Positions 42,635-51,457 are shown, numbered from the stretch's first letter. The stretch is DNA of 64,000 nucleotides from an uncultured Eubacteriales bacterium (GCA_934456435.1 CAKSHH010000013.1:1-64000), one strand, 5' to 3'. The notes: generated from the sequence alone by a model not told the origin. A program made the numbers and translations.

Positions 42635-43882
42635 TTGGCAGTATGTGAACTTATCAGCGTCGGAACAGAATTTCTGCTGGGCGATATACTCAACACCGAC
42701 GCACAGTATCTCAGCATCGAGCTTGCGAAGCTCGGCATCAGCGTTATGCATCAAAGTACGGTCGGCGACAACCGCGAACGTCTCCTTGCTCAGCTCGGTG
42801 AAGCGGCAAAGAGAAGCGATATAATAATTCTTTCAGGCGGTCTCGGTCCAACACCCGACGACCTGACAAAAGAGGTCTGCTGTGAATTTTTCGGCAAGAA
42901 AATGAAGCTTCACTCCCCGACGGTTGAAAAGATAAAAAATTATTTCAGCTCCAAGGGTATGGAAATGGCGCAGAACAACCTGAAGCAGGCAATGCTTCCC
43001 GAAGACTGCGTTATCTTCCCGAACAATAACGGAACCGCACCCGGAATGGCAATCGAAAAAGACGGCGTGCATATTTTGGTTCTTCCCGGACCTCCGCGCG
43101 AGCTGAAGCCGATGTTCAGGGACAGCGCAATTCCATATCTTATGCGCTTTTCCAACAGGATAATCGTATCACATAACATCCGCACCTTTGGAATCGGCGA
43201 ATCATCAATGGCAGAAAGGGTCAACGACCTTTTTGATATGCAGAATCCGACAGTTGCCCCCTACGCAAAGGACGGAGAGGCTCTGCTGAGGGTCACCGCA
43301 ATGGCAAACAGCAAAGAGGAAGCAGAAAAGCTTTGTGAGCCCGTGATTGAAGAAATCAAATCAAGACTTGCAGAGTTTGTTTACGGAATCGACTACACCT
43401 GCATTGAGGAAGCTGTCGTTGAAAAGCTTAAAGAAAAGAAGCTTACCGTCGCCGCAGCCGAGTCCTGCACAGGCGGACTTGTTGCCAAACGAATCACCGA
43501 CATTGCGGGAGCATCGGAAATTTTTGAGTGTGGCATTGTGTCGTATTCCAACCGCATTAAACACGACGTTCTCGGCGTCAGCAGCGACGACCTCGAAAAA
43601 TACGGTGCAGTCAGCGAAACCGTAGCAAAGCAAATGGCTGTCGGTGCGCTCAAGGTCAGCGGCGCGGACATCGCCGTTTCGGTAACGGGAATTGCGGGCC
43701 CCGACAGCGACCCGTCAGGCAAGCCCGTCGGACTTATATACATCGGTCTTGCCGATAAAAACAATGTTTGGGTTCGCGAGCTCAAAACCTCACGAAAAGA
43801 CAGAAGCTATAACAGATACGTCAGCGCATCAAATGCTCTGGATATGATCAGACTTTACGCAGAAGATAAAATAAAGGGATGA
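42635..43882 (+). CDS. cinA: CinA family protein (competence/damage-inducible)
   Basis: A 415-residue two-domain protein. The N-terminal MoCF/MoaB-like domain (ISVGTEFLLGDILNTDAQYLS, LSGGLGPTPDDLT, LPGPPRE) has ADP-ribose pyrophosphatase activity in relatives. The C-terminal domain (AAAESCTGGLVAKRIT, SVTGIAGPDSDP) is the nicotinamide-mononucleotide deamidase type. The start is probably TTG 42635, one base after the thiI stop, using AGGTGAG inside thiI; a GTG three codons upstream is the alternative. Co-transcribed with thiI and the sortase gene 6 bases downstream. Confidence 0.93.
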   Translation: MAVCELISVGTEFLLGDILNTDAQYLSIELAKLGISVMHQSTVGDNRERLLAQLGEAAKRSDIIILSGGLGPTPDDLTKEVCCEFFGKKMKLHSPTVEKIKNYFSSKGMEMAQNNLKQAMLPEDCVIFPNNNGTAPGMAIEKDGVHILVLPGPPRELKPMFRDSAIPYLMRFSNRIIVSHNIRTFGIGESSMAERVNDLFDMQNPTVAPYAKDGEALLRVTAMANSKEEAEKLCEPVIEEIKSRLAEFVYGIDYTCIEEAVVEKLKEKKLTVAAAESCTGGLVAKRITDIAGASEIFECGIVSYSNRIKHDVLGVSSDDLEKYGAVSETVAKQMAVGALKVSGADIAVSVTGIAGPDSDPSGKPVGLIYIGLADKNNVWVRELKTSRKDRSYNRYVSASNALDMIRLYAEDKIKG

Positions 43883-43888
43883 AAAAAT

Positions 43889-44983
43889 ATGGCTGATAAC
43901 AAAGAAAAAAAGAATTACGGCGGTAATGTGTTCAATTCATTTCCCGATTTTGATTCACTTGAATCCCTGCCGAAAAGGGAGGCTGCAACTCCGACAGTTA
44001 AGGCAGAAGTGCCGTCCAAGCCTTCAAAAGCCACGGCTGTTTCAGCAAAAAAAGAAAACAAGACCGCCAAGAAAAATATCTTTTCGGTTCTCTGCGCCGT
44101 CCTTATCATTGCGATCGTTTCTTCAACGGCTCTCGCCGCATTCAATATTGCGCGCAGCGGCTCCGAAAGCTCAAGGGACAACGGCGGCAACGCTCAGAAT
44201 GTTTACTCAGCCATGGTTCCGAGCTACGAGGACGTCGTCTACCCTGCCGGTATTCCTCAGAAGCTGACAAGGCTTTACGCTCAGAACAAGGAGACGGTCG
44301 GCTGGCTCTACATTCCCGGAACAAGCATTAACACGCCCGTTGTTCAGCACAAGGATAATGATTTTTATCTTTCAAAGAACTACTACGGCTCATACACCAA
44401 ATACGGCTGTGTCTACGCCGACTATAAATGTCAGAGAAACACGTTGAGCAAAAACACCGTAATTTACGGTCACGATATGAGCTGCGGAACCGCATTTTAT
44501 GACCTCAACAGATATGAGGACATTGAATGGTACAAACAAAATCCCGTAATCACCTACTACACACTCAACGGAACATACACGTTTCTTATCTACACAGCGT
44601 TCATCACAAACGTCATACCCAAGGACGACGGTGGATATATGTTTAACTTTATTGAGCCGAATATGACCGATTCAAGCTTCCAGGGCTTTATTGAGCAGGT
44701 AAACCAGCGTGCGCTTTATACCACGGGAGTCGGACTCAATGCAAGTGACAGGGTAATCAATCTTTCAACCTGCAATTACACCTACACGAATGCCGTCGGC
44801 ACCAAGATTGATTCACGTCTTGTCGTCATCGGAAGACTGCTTCGCTCAGGTGAAAGCGCAAATGTTGACACCTCAAAAGCTAAAGAAAATCCCGATTACA
44901 GACGTCCGCAGGCGTGGTATGATTACAAGGGCAAGAAAAATCCGTACGCTTCCTCACGAACATGGAAGCCGTCGACAAGATAA
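43889..44983 (+). CDS. Class B sortase 1
   Basis: A 364-residue membrane transpeptidase that cuts a sorting signal and joins the protein to the cell wall or to another protein. A cytoplasmic N-terminal extension of about 60 residues is followed by a membrane helix (about 63-85) and the sortase fold. Catalytic residues are visible: His195 in IYGHDM, Cys295 in LSTCNY and Arg310 in DSRLVVIG. The GWLYIPGTSINTPVVQ block is typical of class B. It starts 6 bases after cinA and is followed by the acidic protein gene. No obvious sorting-signal substrate lies in the window. Confidence 0.93.
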   Translation: MADNKEKKNYGGNVFNSFPDFDSLESLPKREAATPTVKAEVPSKPSKATAVSAKKENKTAKKNIFSVLCAVLIIAIVSSTALAAFNIARSGSESSRDNGGNAQNVYSAMVPSYEDVVYPAGIPQKLTRLYAQNKETVGWLYIPGTSINTPVVQHKDNDFYLSKNYYGSYTKYGCVYADYKCQRNTLSKNTVIYGHDMSCGTAFYDLNRYEDIEWYKQNPVITYYTLNGTYTFLIYTAFITNVIPKDDGGYMFNFIEPNMTDSSFQGFIEQVNQRALYTTGVGLNASDRVINLSTCNYTYTNAVGTKIDSRLVVIGRLLRSGESANVDTSKAKENPDYRRPQAWYDYKGKKNPYASSRTWKPSTR

Positions 44984-45000
44984 CAGGAAAGAGTGAGCAG

Positions 45001-45507
45001 ATGTCAGAGGAAAAAACAAATGAAAACGAGCTTCTTCGGGAGCTTGAACAGAACACCGCGGATAACGACGACATAATTGATTTTATCCAGGACGACTCCC
45101 TCTCCGCGCTCAAAAGCCGATTCGGCTCTGTTGAAGAGGACAAGGAAATCAGAAACGGAGATTTCAATCCGTTGGTCAGCGGTAAAAATACTAAAAAGAA
45201 AAACCGAAACGATGACAGAAAAAATCCGAGCTTTAAAAAGGATATTCTTTCCGAGGAAAGCCGCAGTCAGCTTCAAAGCGAGTTCGGCTCTGCCGAAAGC
45301 GATTTTGATAACGATGCAATAGGCTTTGACGAAATCGACCTTGAAGCACTCGGCGATATGACCTTGGAGGAAAAGCCTGCTGAATTTGACGGCAAGGATT
45401 TTGACACCAATACACGCGTCATATACAGCGACAATACGCTTGACGACGGAATCAAGCGTAACACGGATATTGAAGTGTCCGACGTATTTTTAAACAGCGA
45501 TAACTAA
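45001..45507 (+). CDS. Acidic hypothetical protein between two sortases
   Basis: A 168-residue, strongly acidic, probably disordered protein with no signal peptide or membrane segment. It has an imperfect internal repeat: LSALKSRFGSVEED (about 34-47) and RSQLQSEFGSAESD (about 87-100), separated by a basic patch (KNTKKKNRNDDRK). ATG 45001 is used with GAG-type pairing upstream; an ATG at 44962 would overlap the sortase gene. Position suggests a cytoplasmic partner of the sortase N-terminal extensions. Family not recognised. Confidence 0.75.
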   Translation: MSEEKTNENELLRELEQNTADNDDIIDFIQDDSLSALKSRFGSVEEDKEIRNGDFNPLVSGKNTKKKNRNDDRKNPSFKKDILSEESRSQLQSEFGSAESDFDNDAIGFDEIDLEALGDMTLEEKPAEFDGKDFDTNTRVIYSDNTLDDGIKRNTDIEVSDVFLNSDN

Positions 45508-45521
45508 AAGAGGAAAAGACA

Positions 45522-46442
45522 ATGAGCAAAAAGGAAATCAAAACTTCATTTGTTTCACTTCTCAGGAAACTGCTCCTGGGTCTTTCCGTTATATGCTTCA
45601 TTACCTGTGCCGCCTATCTCATCAAATACTATGTTGTCGAGCCTTACAAAAATCGTCAGGTTGCTGTTACTCCTACGGTTGACGAAAGCGATACACAGAC
45701 AACAATTATTGCCAACAAATCAAAGCACGTCCTCGCAAAGTACAAGGATCTGCTCAAGACAAATTCCGATTTTGTCGGACTTCTGAGGATCAGCCTGCTT
45801 GACAAGGACGATATGAAGGTCGTGCAATGCGATGACAACGAAAAATATCTGACCACCAATTTCAACGGCGAGTATTCCGTTTACGGCACGCTGTTTGTCG
45901 ATTACAGAAACTCTGTCGAGAATCTTGACACTAACACCATTATTTACGGACATAAGATGCGCGACGGTCAGATTTTCGGCCATCTGAATTACTACAAGGA
46001 CATCGAAAATTACAAGGACTACCCTACTGTGCGTTTCAACACGATTTATGAGGACGGAACATGGAAGATCTTTGCCGCCTTTATAATCAATATTTACGAC
46101 TCACAGGATAACGGCTACACCTTCCCTTACAGAACGGTTAATTTCCCCTCAGACGAAAAATTCCTTGAGTTTATAGAGGACGTTAAATCACGCTCCTACT
46201 ACACCAACGACAGCGTTGATATCAATCCCGGCGACAAAATACTGACCCTTTCAACCTGCTGTTATGAGTTTGAGGATTCACGCTTCGTCGTTATGGCACG
46301 CCGCGTTCGCGACGGTGAAAGCGATGAGGTTGATGTTTCAAAGGCCGTTATAAATAACAATCAGAAATTCCCACAGGCGTGGTACGACGCAAACGGAGGC
46401 GAAAATCCGTTTGTTGACTCCAAAAGATTCACGCTTGAATAA
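45522..46442 (+). CDS. Class B sortase 2
   Basis: A 306-residue sortase with an N-terminal membrane helix (about 15-38). Catalytic His144 (IYGHKM), Cys246 (LSTCCY) and Arg254 (DSRFVVMA) are in place. The C-terminal end (AWYDANGGENPFVDSKRF) parallels that of sortase 1 (AWYDYKGKKNPYASSRTW), so the two are likely paralogues arising by duplication. It lies 14 bases after the acidic gene. GAGGAAAAG precedes the ATG. Confidence 0.93.
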   Translation: MSKKEIKTSFVSLLRKLLLGLSVICFITCAAYLIKYYVVEPYKNRQVAVTPTVDESDTQTTIIANKSKHVLAKYKDLLKTNSDFVGLLRISLLDKDDMKVVQCDDNEKYLTTNFNGEYSVYGTLFVDYRNSVENLDTNTIIYGHKMRDGQIFGHLNYYKDIENYKDYPTVRFNTIYEDGTWKIFAAFIINIYDSQDNGYTFPYRTVNFPSDEKFLEFIEDVKSRSYYTNDSVDINPGDKILTLSTCCYEFEDSRFVVMARRVRDGESDEVDVSKAVINNNQKFPQAWYDANGGENPFVDSKRFTLE

Positions 46443-46463
46443 ATATTACAGAGGTGCAAAACT

Positions 46464-47537
46464 ATGGACATAAAACTTTTTTCTCTTTGCAACCAGGAGG
46501 CTCCGGAGGCGGAAGAGGGCAAGAAAGCCATTCTTGACTGTGTCAAGTGTTTCTTCCCCGAATGCGGCGGCTTCAGCCACTTTACCTCACAGAAAAGGAT
46601 GTTGGTTGCAATCTCTCAAAGCCTGCTTGCCGCCGATATTGTGCTTGTTGCGGTTCAGTCGACAATGTACAACGCGACAAAACGTCTGCTCTGCTCCGCC
46701 CTCGATATGAAAACGACGGAGAACGGCGAGGTTGCTTCCGCGTTGAAGAACAGACTGGACAGCAATAAAATCAAACCGAACATTTACAAGGCAAACGTTA
46801 CATATCCCGACACGGCTCTTGTTCTCCCCACAGGCGATTATATCAACTGCGGCTTTGCACTCACCTCAGGCGGACAGCATATCATTTATATGCCCGTCGA
46901 AACCGACAAAGCGGAGGAGGTCGTATTCGGCTCACTCTACGACTATTTCGCGGAGCTGAGTGAACCGTACATTGTAACCAACGCAATGAAAAATCGTCAC
47001 GTTGCTCTCATCAAGCGTGCAGTCCGCAAGCTCAGCGACAATTCCGTTAAGGTTGCCGTCGCGGGCAATGACGCTTCGGACTACCTCACCTCTTATCTTT
47101 CCAAAAAGGATTCTTCGGCATTTGCGGTTGACATCAGCTATGAGCTTCCCGAAAGCGACGACGCCAAGGAAATTGCAATTTCTGCCGCAAGAGCGGTACG
47201 CGAAAACAGCCACACGGATTTCGGCGCATACATATCCGCTCCATTGAACAACGGCGATAAGCTTAGCATCTATCTTGCAATAGCCAACGCCGAGGGAACC
47301 AAGACTTACAGAATCGACTCCGAAGGCGAAGAAGGTGCCAAGGAGCTTTCAAAGGCGGCAACCGACAAGCTTTTGATGCTTCTTTGCGACTATGAACGAA
47401 TCGGCAATATCGAAGAGGAATCCGCCGCCGAAAAAAAAGCGGACAATTCTCTCAGAGGTATACTCGGAATTGTTGCATCCGCCGCAGTTCTTGCCGCTTC
47501 AATAGCAGGATTCATAACAGCCCTTATAATGCGATGA
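46464..47537 (+). CDS. Membrane-anchored protein resembling a degenerate CinA
   Basis: A 357-residue protein with a single C-terminal membrane helix (about 332-355). By eye it follows the CinA layout: SLLAADIVLVAVQ (54-65) where CinA has its GGLGPT block, KANVTYPDTALVLPTGDY (109-126), GQHIIYMPVETD (137-148) where CinA has LPGPPRE. In the second half VKVAVAGNDASDY (195-207) stands where CinA has AAAESCTGG, and KLSIYLAIANAEGTKTYRI (266-284) where CinA has its final strand. The catalytic motifs are replaced. True cinA lies 2.6 kb upstream in the same unit. Homology is an inference. Confidence 0.7.
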   Translation: MDIKLFSLCNQEAPEAEEGKKAILDCVKCFFPECGGFSHFTSQKRMLVAISQSLLAADIVLVAVQSTMYNATKRLLCSALDMKTTENGEVASALKNRLDSNKIKPNIYKANVTYPDTALVLPTGDYINCGFALTSGGQHIIYMPVETDKAEEVVFGSLYDYFAELSEPYIVTNAMKNRHVALIKRAVRKLSDNSVKVAVAGNDASDYLTSYLSKKDSSAFAVDISYELPESDDAKEIAISAARAVRENSHTDFGAYISAPLNNGDKLSIYLAIANAEGTKTYRIDSEGEEGAKELSKAATDKLLMLLCDYERIGNIEEESAAEKKADNSLRGILGIVASAAVLAASIAGFITALIMR

Positions 47538-47553
47538 AAGGACGGTAATCTCT

Positions 47554-48462
47554 ATGAAAAAAATCTTATGTATCTTTTTGTCGGCGGTAATGCTGATTTG
47601 CAGTTTTTGCATTTTTGCGGACGCCAAAACCACCTACAAAGCCACATGGGTTATGACCGCTAACGTCAACGGAAAGTCATATAACTCAGGCACGGAAATT
47701 CCGGTCAAGCCCGGTGATTCGGTAAAAGTAACCGTTCATCTGACAAACAACTATTACACAGGTCCGACCTGCTTCCAGCTTTTCTACACACCGACAGTTA
47801 TTGCACGTGCTTCAAGCGGACAGTTTAACACCGCCGGTAAGCTTTACAGCGTGTGCGGAAACACGTGGTGCACGATGGTTGACTGGGAAAGAGTTGCTCC
47901 GGGCAACAGAAATCAGGGCTGGCCGAAATACAGCAGCGCTGAACAGCTCGCACAGTTTAAAGAAACTCATCAATTTCTCCGTGTTACAATGACGCCGAAC
48001 GTAATGCTCACCACCACGGCAGTCAGAAACATCAACGAAGATCTTATCACCATAACGTTTGATGTTTCCAAGACCGCCGCTGCCGGTTCAACGGGTGAAA
48101 TTGTCCTCCCGATAGAGACCATGCGTACAAAGAACAACACAAGTGGTTATTTTTATTCGGGAATCTATACGACCTCAGATATGCTCGGCGAATATCTTAT
48201 GTACTCGGACGATCAGGTTTTTGACTGCTCAAAGACCTCTCTTAAATTTAAGGTTACAGGCTCTGCTTCTCTCGGCGACGTAAACAAGGACGGAAAAATC
48301 AATTCAACCGATTCGCTTATGGTTCTTCAGTCCTCGGTCGGGAACTTAAAGCTCACAGCAGAACAACAGACCCTCGCCGATGTAAACAAGGACAAGAAGA
48401 TAAACTCCCTCGACGCACTGAAGATTCTTCAGTATGCAGTCGGAATAATCAACAAGTTCTGA
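47554..48462 (+). CDS. Secreted dockerin protein with cohesin-like N-terminal domain
   Basis: A 302-residue exported protein. The signal peptide spans 1-24. The central domain starts with GDSVKVTVHLTNNYYTGPTCF, a pattern reminiscent of cohesin/carbohydrate-binding beta-sandwiches. Residues about 239-302 form a type I dockerin with two calcium loops (GDVNKDGKINSTDSL, ADVNKDKKINSLDAL). Dockerins bind cohesins on scaffoldins, so this protein may plug into a cellulosome-like or simpler surface complex. There is no LPxTG tail. It is the last gene before the strong terminator. Confidence 0.9.
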   Translation: MKKILCIFLSAVMLICSFCIFADAKTTYKATWVMTANVNGKSYNSGTEIPVKPGDSVKVTVHLTNNYYTGPTCFQLFYTPTVIARASSGQFNTAGKLYSVCGNTWCTMVDWERVAPGNRNQGWPKYSSAEQLAQFKETHQFLRVTMTPNVMLTTTAVRNINEDLITITFDVSKTAAAGSTGEIVLPIETMRTKNNTSGYFYSGIYTTSDMLGEYLMYSDDQVFDCSKTSLKFKVTGSASLGDVNKDGKINSTDSLMVLQSSVGNLKLTAEQQTLADVNKDKKINSLDALKILQYAVGIINKF

Positions 48463-48474
48463 TATTAAACGTGC

Positions 48475-48520
48475 AAACCCCCCTCTGTCACAGCTTTGTG
48501 ACAAAGGGGGGTTTCTTTAT
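48475..48520 (+). terminator. Strong terminator ending the eight-gene unit
   Basis: AAACCCCCCT, an inner TGTCACA/TGTGACA pair and AGGGGGGTTT form a long hairpin with a T-rich tail. Confidence 0.92.
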
Positions 48521-48623
48521 TGATTATGTTCCGTGTGACAAGTGACAACGGATAATTCAGTCTATGGCATAATACGTACATATTGAATACTTTTCGTGCC
48601 GAACTGACTGCTTTTAAGTTGTT

Positions 48624-50084
48624 TTATTCAGTATAAGCAACTGCGTCATCAAAGAGCTTCTCAACGTTTTTAGCAGGCTTCTTTGTGCAAAGCGTAACAA
48701 TTACGGATACAGCCATACTTGCAATGAATCCGGGAATAATCTCATAAATTCCGAGATCCGAAAGGAATACAAGCCAGCAGATATCAACAACAGCGCCTAT
48801 AACAATACCGGCAACAGCACCCTGGAAATTAAAGCGTTTCCAGAACAGGCTGAGCATAATTGCAGGACCGAATGCCGCACCGAACACGCCCCATGCGTTG
48901 GAAACGAGCGACATAATTGAACCCGAACCCGGATAAGACGCGATAAGGAGAGCGCAAACAGCGATTACAAGAACAACAATTCTGCCCGACCAAAGCATTT
49001 CCTTGTCGCTCGCCTTGTTCTTTCTGATAACAGGCTGATAAACGTCTGATGAGAAGGACGATGCAGCTGCAAGAAGCTGGCTGTCCGCCGTGCTCATCGA
49101 AGCGGCAAGAACCGCCGAAAGAAGAATACCCGAAATAACGCCCGGAAAGATATCACGAACCATTGTGATAAATACGAGCGAACCCTCGTTGATTTCGTCC
49201 TTTAAACCATAGGCAAGACGTCCGATAATTCCGATAAGAGATGCAAAAATAACGATGAGAACCGTCCATGAAATACCGATCTTGGCCGACTTCTTAAGAT
49301 CTTTCTGAGACTTGAGCGACATGAATCTGATTATGATATGCGGCATACCGAAGTAACCGAGTCCCCAGCCGAGACCCGAAGCTATGTCCTTCCAGTTTGC
49401 AAAGGCATTCCAGAAGCCCGGTGTCTGCTGAGCAACAACTGCTGTGTCGGTAAGAGTAAGAGCCGATGCTGCAGCAATCGGAGCAATAAGCATAGCCGCA
49501 AGAATGAGCATACCCTGGAAGAAGTCCGTCCAGCAAACAGCATTGAATCCGCCGAGGAATGTATAGCCGACGATAATAATCGTTGCTATGTACATTGCCG
49601 TGCTCTCCTTAATGCCGATAACCGTGTGGAAAAGAGTTCCGCAAGCCTTGACGCTCGATGCGGCATAAACCGTGTAAGCAACAAGGAAAACAATGGCACA
49701 GATAACCTGCAACGCCTTTGACTTTGAAAGGAATCTGTTTGTAAGATACTGCGGAATCGTGATTGAATCGTTTGCGACGATAGAGAAACGGCGGAGCCGC
49801 GGTGCTTCAACGATCCAGCTTATCGTGTAACCGATTGCAAGACCGACTGGAATCCAAACCTGTCCGAGACCGAGAGCGTAAATGGAGGTCGGCAGGCCCA
49901 TAAGAACCCATGCGCTCATATCCGATGCGCCCGCCGAAAGAGCCGTTACCCAAGCTCCCATCTGACGTCCGCCGAGGAAATACGTCTTTTCGGAGCCATC
50001 CTTACTCTTGAAGAAGAAATAGAAGCCTATTCCTAGCATAAACAAGAGATAGATGACAAAAACTACAATTTCTGAAATCTTCAT
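48624..50084 (-). CDS. putP: Sodium/proline symporter
   Basis: A 486-residue sodium:solute symporter with about 13 membrane helices. Blocks diagnostic for the SSS family/PutP: FFLGGRQMGAWVTALSAGASDMSAW (seen in parts), GLGWGLGYFGMPHI, AVLAASMSTADSQLL. It should import proline with sodium, as nutrient or compatible solute. GGGGTATTTAT precedes the ATG. It is transcribed divergently from the GH130 gene, and the shared upstream region holds two direct repeats. Confidence 0.93.
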   Translation of the reverse strand: MKISEIVVFVIYLLFMLGIGFYFFFKSKDGSEKTYFLGGRQMGAWVTALSAGASDMSAWVLMGLPTSIYALGLGQVWIPVGLAIGYTISWIVEAPRLRRFSIVANDSITIPQYLTNRFLSKSKALQVICAIVFLVAYTVYAASSVKACGTLFHTVIGIKESTAMYIATIIIVGYTFLGGFNAVCWTDFFQGMLILAAMLIAPIAAASALTLTDTAVVAQQTPGFWNAFANWKDIASGLGWGLGYFGMPHIIIRFMSLKSQKDLKKSAKIGISWTVLIVIFASLIGIIGRLAYGLKDEINEGSLVFITMVRDIFPGVISGILLSAVLAASMSTADSQLLAAASSFSSDVYQPVIRKNKASDKEMLWSGRIVVLVIAVCALLIASYPGSGSIMSLVSNAWGVFGAAFGPAIMLSLFWKRFNFQGAVAGIVIGAVVDICWLVFLSDLGIYEIIPGFIASMAVSVIVTLCTKKPAKNVEKLFDDAVAYTE

Positions 50085-50116
50085 ATAAATACCCCTTCTA
50101 TGTGCATTATTTTGAT

Positions 50117-50145
50117 ATTATATCACACGGGTGTTGAAATGTAAA
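50117..50145 (-). promoter_or_regulatory. Promoter of putP
   Basis: Minus-strand TTTACA, 17 bases, TATAAT with TG extension. Confidence 0.75.
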
Positions 50146-50148
50146 CAA

Positions 50149-50214
50149 AATTTTACTTTTTCTGCAAAATTTCTTCATTTTAACACATACAATTTTACTT
50201 TTCCGCAAAATTTC
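50149..50214. repeat. Two direct repeats upstream of putP
   Basis: AATTTTACTTTT(T)C(T/C)GCAAAATTTC occurs at 50149-50173 and at 50191-50214, 42 bases apart (about four helical turns). They lie just upstream of the putP -35 and before the GH130 promoter. The spacing suggests two binding sites for one regulator on the same DNA face. Confidence 0.6.
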
Positions 50215-50245
50215 ACTGCTTTAATAAACAAACATTAGTTATGAA

Positions 50246-50274
50246 TTGATTTATAAAACCCAATATGATATGAT
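50246..50274 (+). promoter_or_regulatory. Promoter of the GH130 gene
   Basis: TTGATT, 17 bases, TATGAT with TG extension. Confidence 0.7.
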
Positions 50275-50305
50275 TATTATATTAACGATTTAAAGGGTGA
50301 ACAAT

Positions 50306-51256
50306 ATGTCAAAAATAATCGGCAAAGAGATAAAGAATATTCCGTGGCAGGACAAGCCGTCAGGCTATCAATATCCTGTGTGGAGATATACGAAAAATCC
50401 GATAATCACAAGGAACAATCTGTTCTTTGCAAACAGCATTTTCAATTCCGCCGTTGTCCCCTTCGGCGATGGCTTTGCAGGTGTTTTCAGGGTCGACACA
50501 AGGACCCGCGATCAGGTTCTTGTAACAGGCTTCAGCGACGATGCAATCAACTGGAAGCTGAATGACAGGCATATCTTTGAGGGATATGATCCCCGTCTTT
50601 GTGAAATTGACGGCAAATACTATTTGACATGGGTTAAGCTCACTCCTCACGGAACGGTTATCGGAATTGCATACACAACAGATTTTGAAGAATGGACTGA
50701 GCTTGAAGAGGCGTGCTACCCTGTTTCAAGGAACGGTGTTCTCTTTCCGCGTAAAATCAACGGCGAATATATGCTGCTTATAAGACCCTGCGACAGAGGT
50801 CACACTCCTTACGGCGATATTTTCCTCATGAGAAGCTGCGATCTCGAATACTGGGGCAAAAATCGCTTTGTTATGGGACCGGTTAAAAACTGGGAAATGA
50901 CTAAAGTCGGCGCAGGTCCCACTCCGATTGAAACCGACGAGGGCTGGCTGATGTTTTACCACGGTGTGCTCACAAGCTGCAACGGATTCACTTACAGCAT
51001 GGGCGCAGCAATACTCGATAAAGACGAGCCGTGGAAGGTGCTTTACAGAGCCGACAGCTTTTTGCTTTCGCCGCACGAAAGCTACGAATGTGTCGGCGAC
51101 GTGCCGAACGTTGTTTTTCCGTGTGCGGCGCTTGCCGACTCCGAAAGCGGAAAAATCGCGATTTATTACGGAGCAGCAGATACGGCGGTTGCGCTCGCAT
51201 TCACAACCGTAGATGAAGTTATCAATTATATCAAGGCTCATAATTTGAAGAAATAA
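50306..51256 (+). CDS. Glycoside hydrolase family 130 mannoside phosphorylase
   Basis: A 316-residue beta-propeller enzyme that phosphorolyses beta-mannosides such as mannosyl-glucose or beta-1,4-manno-oligosaccharides to mannose 1-phosphate. Family blocks: NPIITRNNLFFANSIFNSAV (in part), GYDPRLCEIDGKYYLTW with the likely catalytic Asp, KVGAGPTPIETDEGWLMFYHG, and YYGAADTAVALA. The absence of a signal peptide implies intracellular use. ATG 50306 has AAAGG 9 bases upstream; the GTG at 50297 would overlap that site. Exact substrate cannot be fixed. Confidence 0.92.
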   Translation: MSKIIGKEIKNIPWQDKPSGYQYPVWRYTKNPIITRNNLFFANSIFNSAVVPFGDGFAGVFRVDTRTRDQVLVTGFSDDAINWKLNDRHIFEGYDPRLCEIDGKYYLTWVKLTPHGTVIGIAYTTDFEEWTELEEACYPVSRNGVLFPRKINGEYMLLIRPCDRGHTPYGDIFLMRSCDLEYWGKNRFVMGPVKNWEMTKVGAGPTPIETDEGWLMFYHGVLTSCNGFTYSMGAAILDKDEPWKVLYRADSFLLSPHESYECVGDVPNVVFPCAALADSESGKIAIYYGAADTAVALAFTTVDEVINYIKAHNLKK

Positions 51257-51280
51257 ACCGCAAAAGAACAGGAGATACAG

Positions 51281-51320
51281 AAAGGCACTGAGATTTTTCG
51301 CGGTGCCTTTCCATGTACGT
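51281..51320 (+). terminator. Probable terminator after the GH130 gene
   Basis: AAAGGCAC/GTGCCTTT stem with a 14-base loop; TTTTTT follows after a short gap. Confidence 0.5.
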
Positions 51321-51328
51321 TTTTTATA

Positions 51329-51356
51329 TTGACTTTTACGGCAAACGTGCTATAAT
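51329..51356 (+). promoter_or_regulatory. Promoter of tRNA-Leu
   Basis: TTGACT, 16 bases, TATAAT with TGC extension, 14 bases before the mature tRNA. Confidence 0.8.
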
Positions 51357-51369
51357 AGCACCGATATTT

Positions 51370-51454
51370 GCGGATATGGCGGAATTGGCAGACGCGTTGG
51401 ATTTAGGATCCAATATCTTCTGATGTGCAGGTTCAAGTCCTGTTATCCGCACCA
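51370..51454 (+). tRNA. tRNA-Leu (anticodon UAG)
   Basis: The acceptor stem pairs GCGGATA with TATCCGC. The anticodon stem is TTGGA/TCCAA with loop TTTAGGA, anticodon TAG, reading CUA/CUG-family leucine codons. A long variable arm (ATCTTCTGATGTG region) marks a class II tRNA, and the T-loop GTTCAAGTC is standard. CCA is encoded. Confidence 0.95.
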
Positions 51455-51457
51455 GAT

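Noticed and set aside
47554..48462. Dockerin protein as a sortase substrate
   Set aside because: Its C-terminus ends in the dockerin (AVGIINKF) without a sorting motif, hydrophobic stretch or basic tail.
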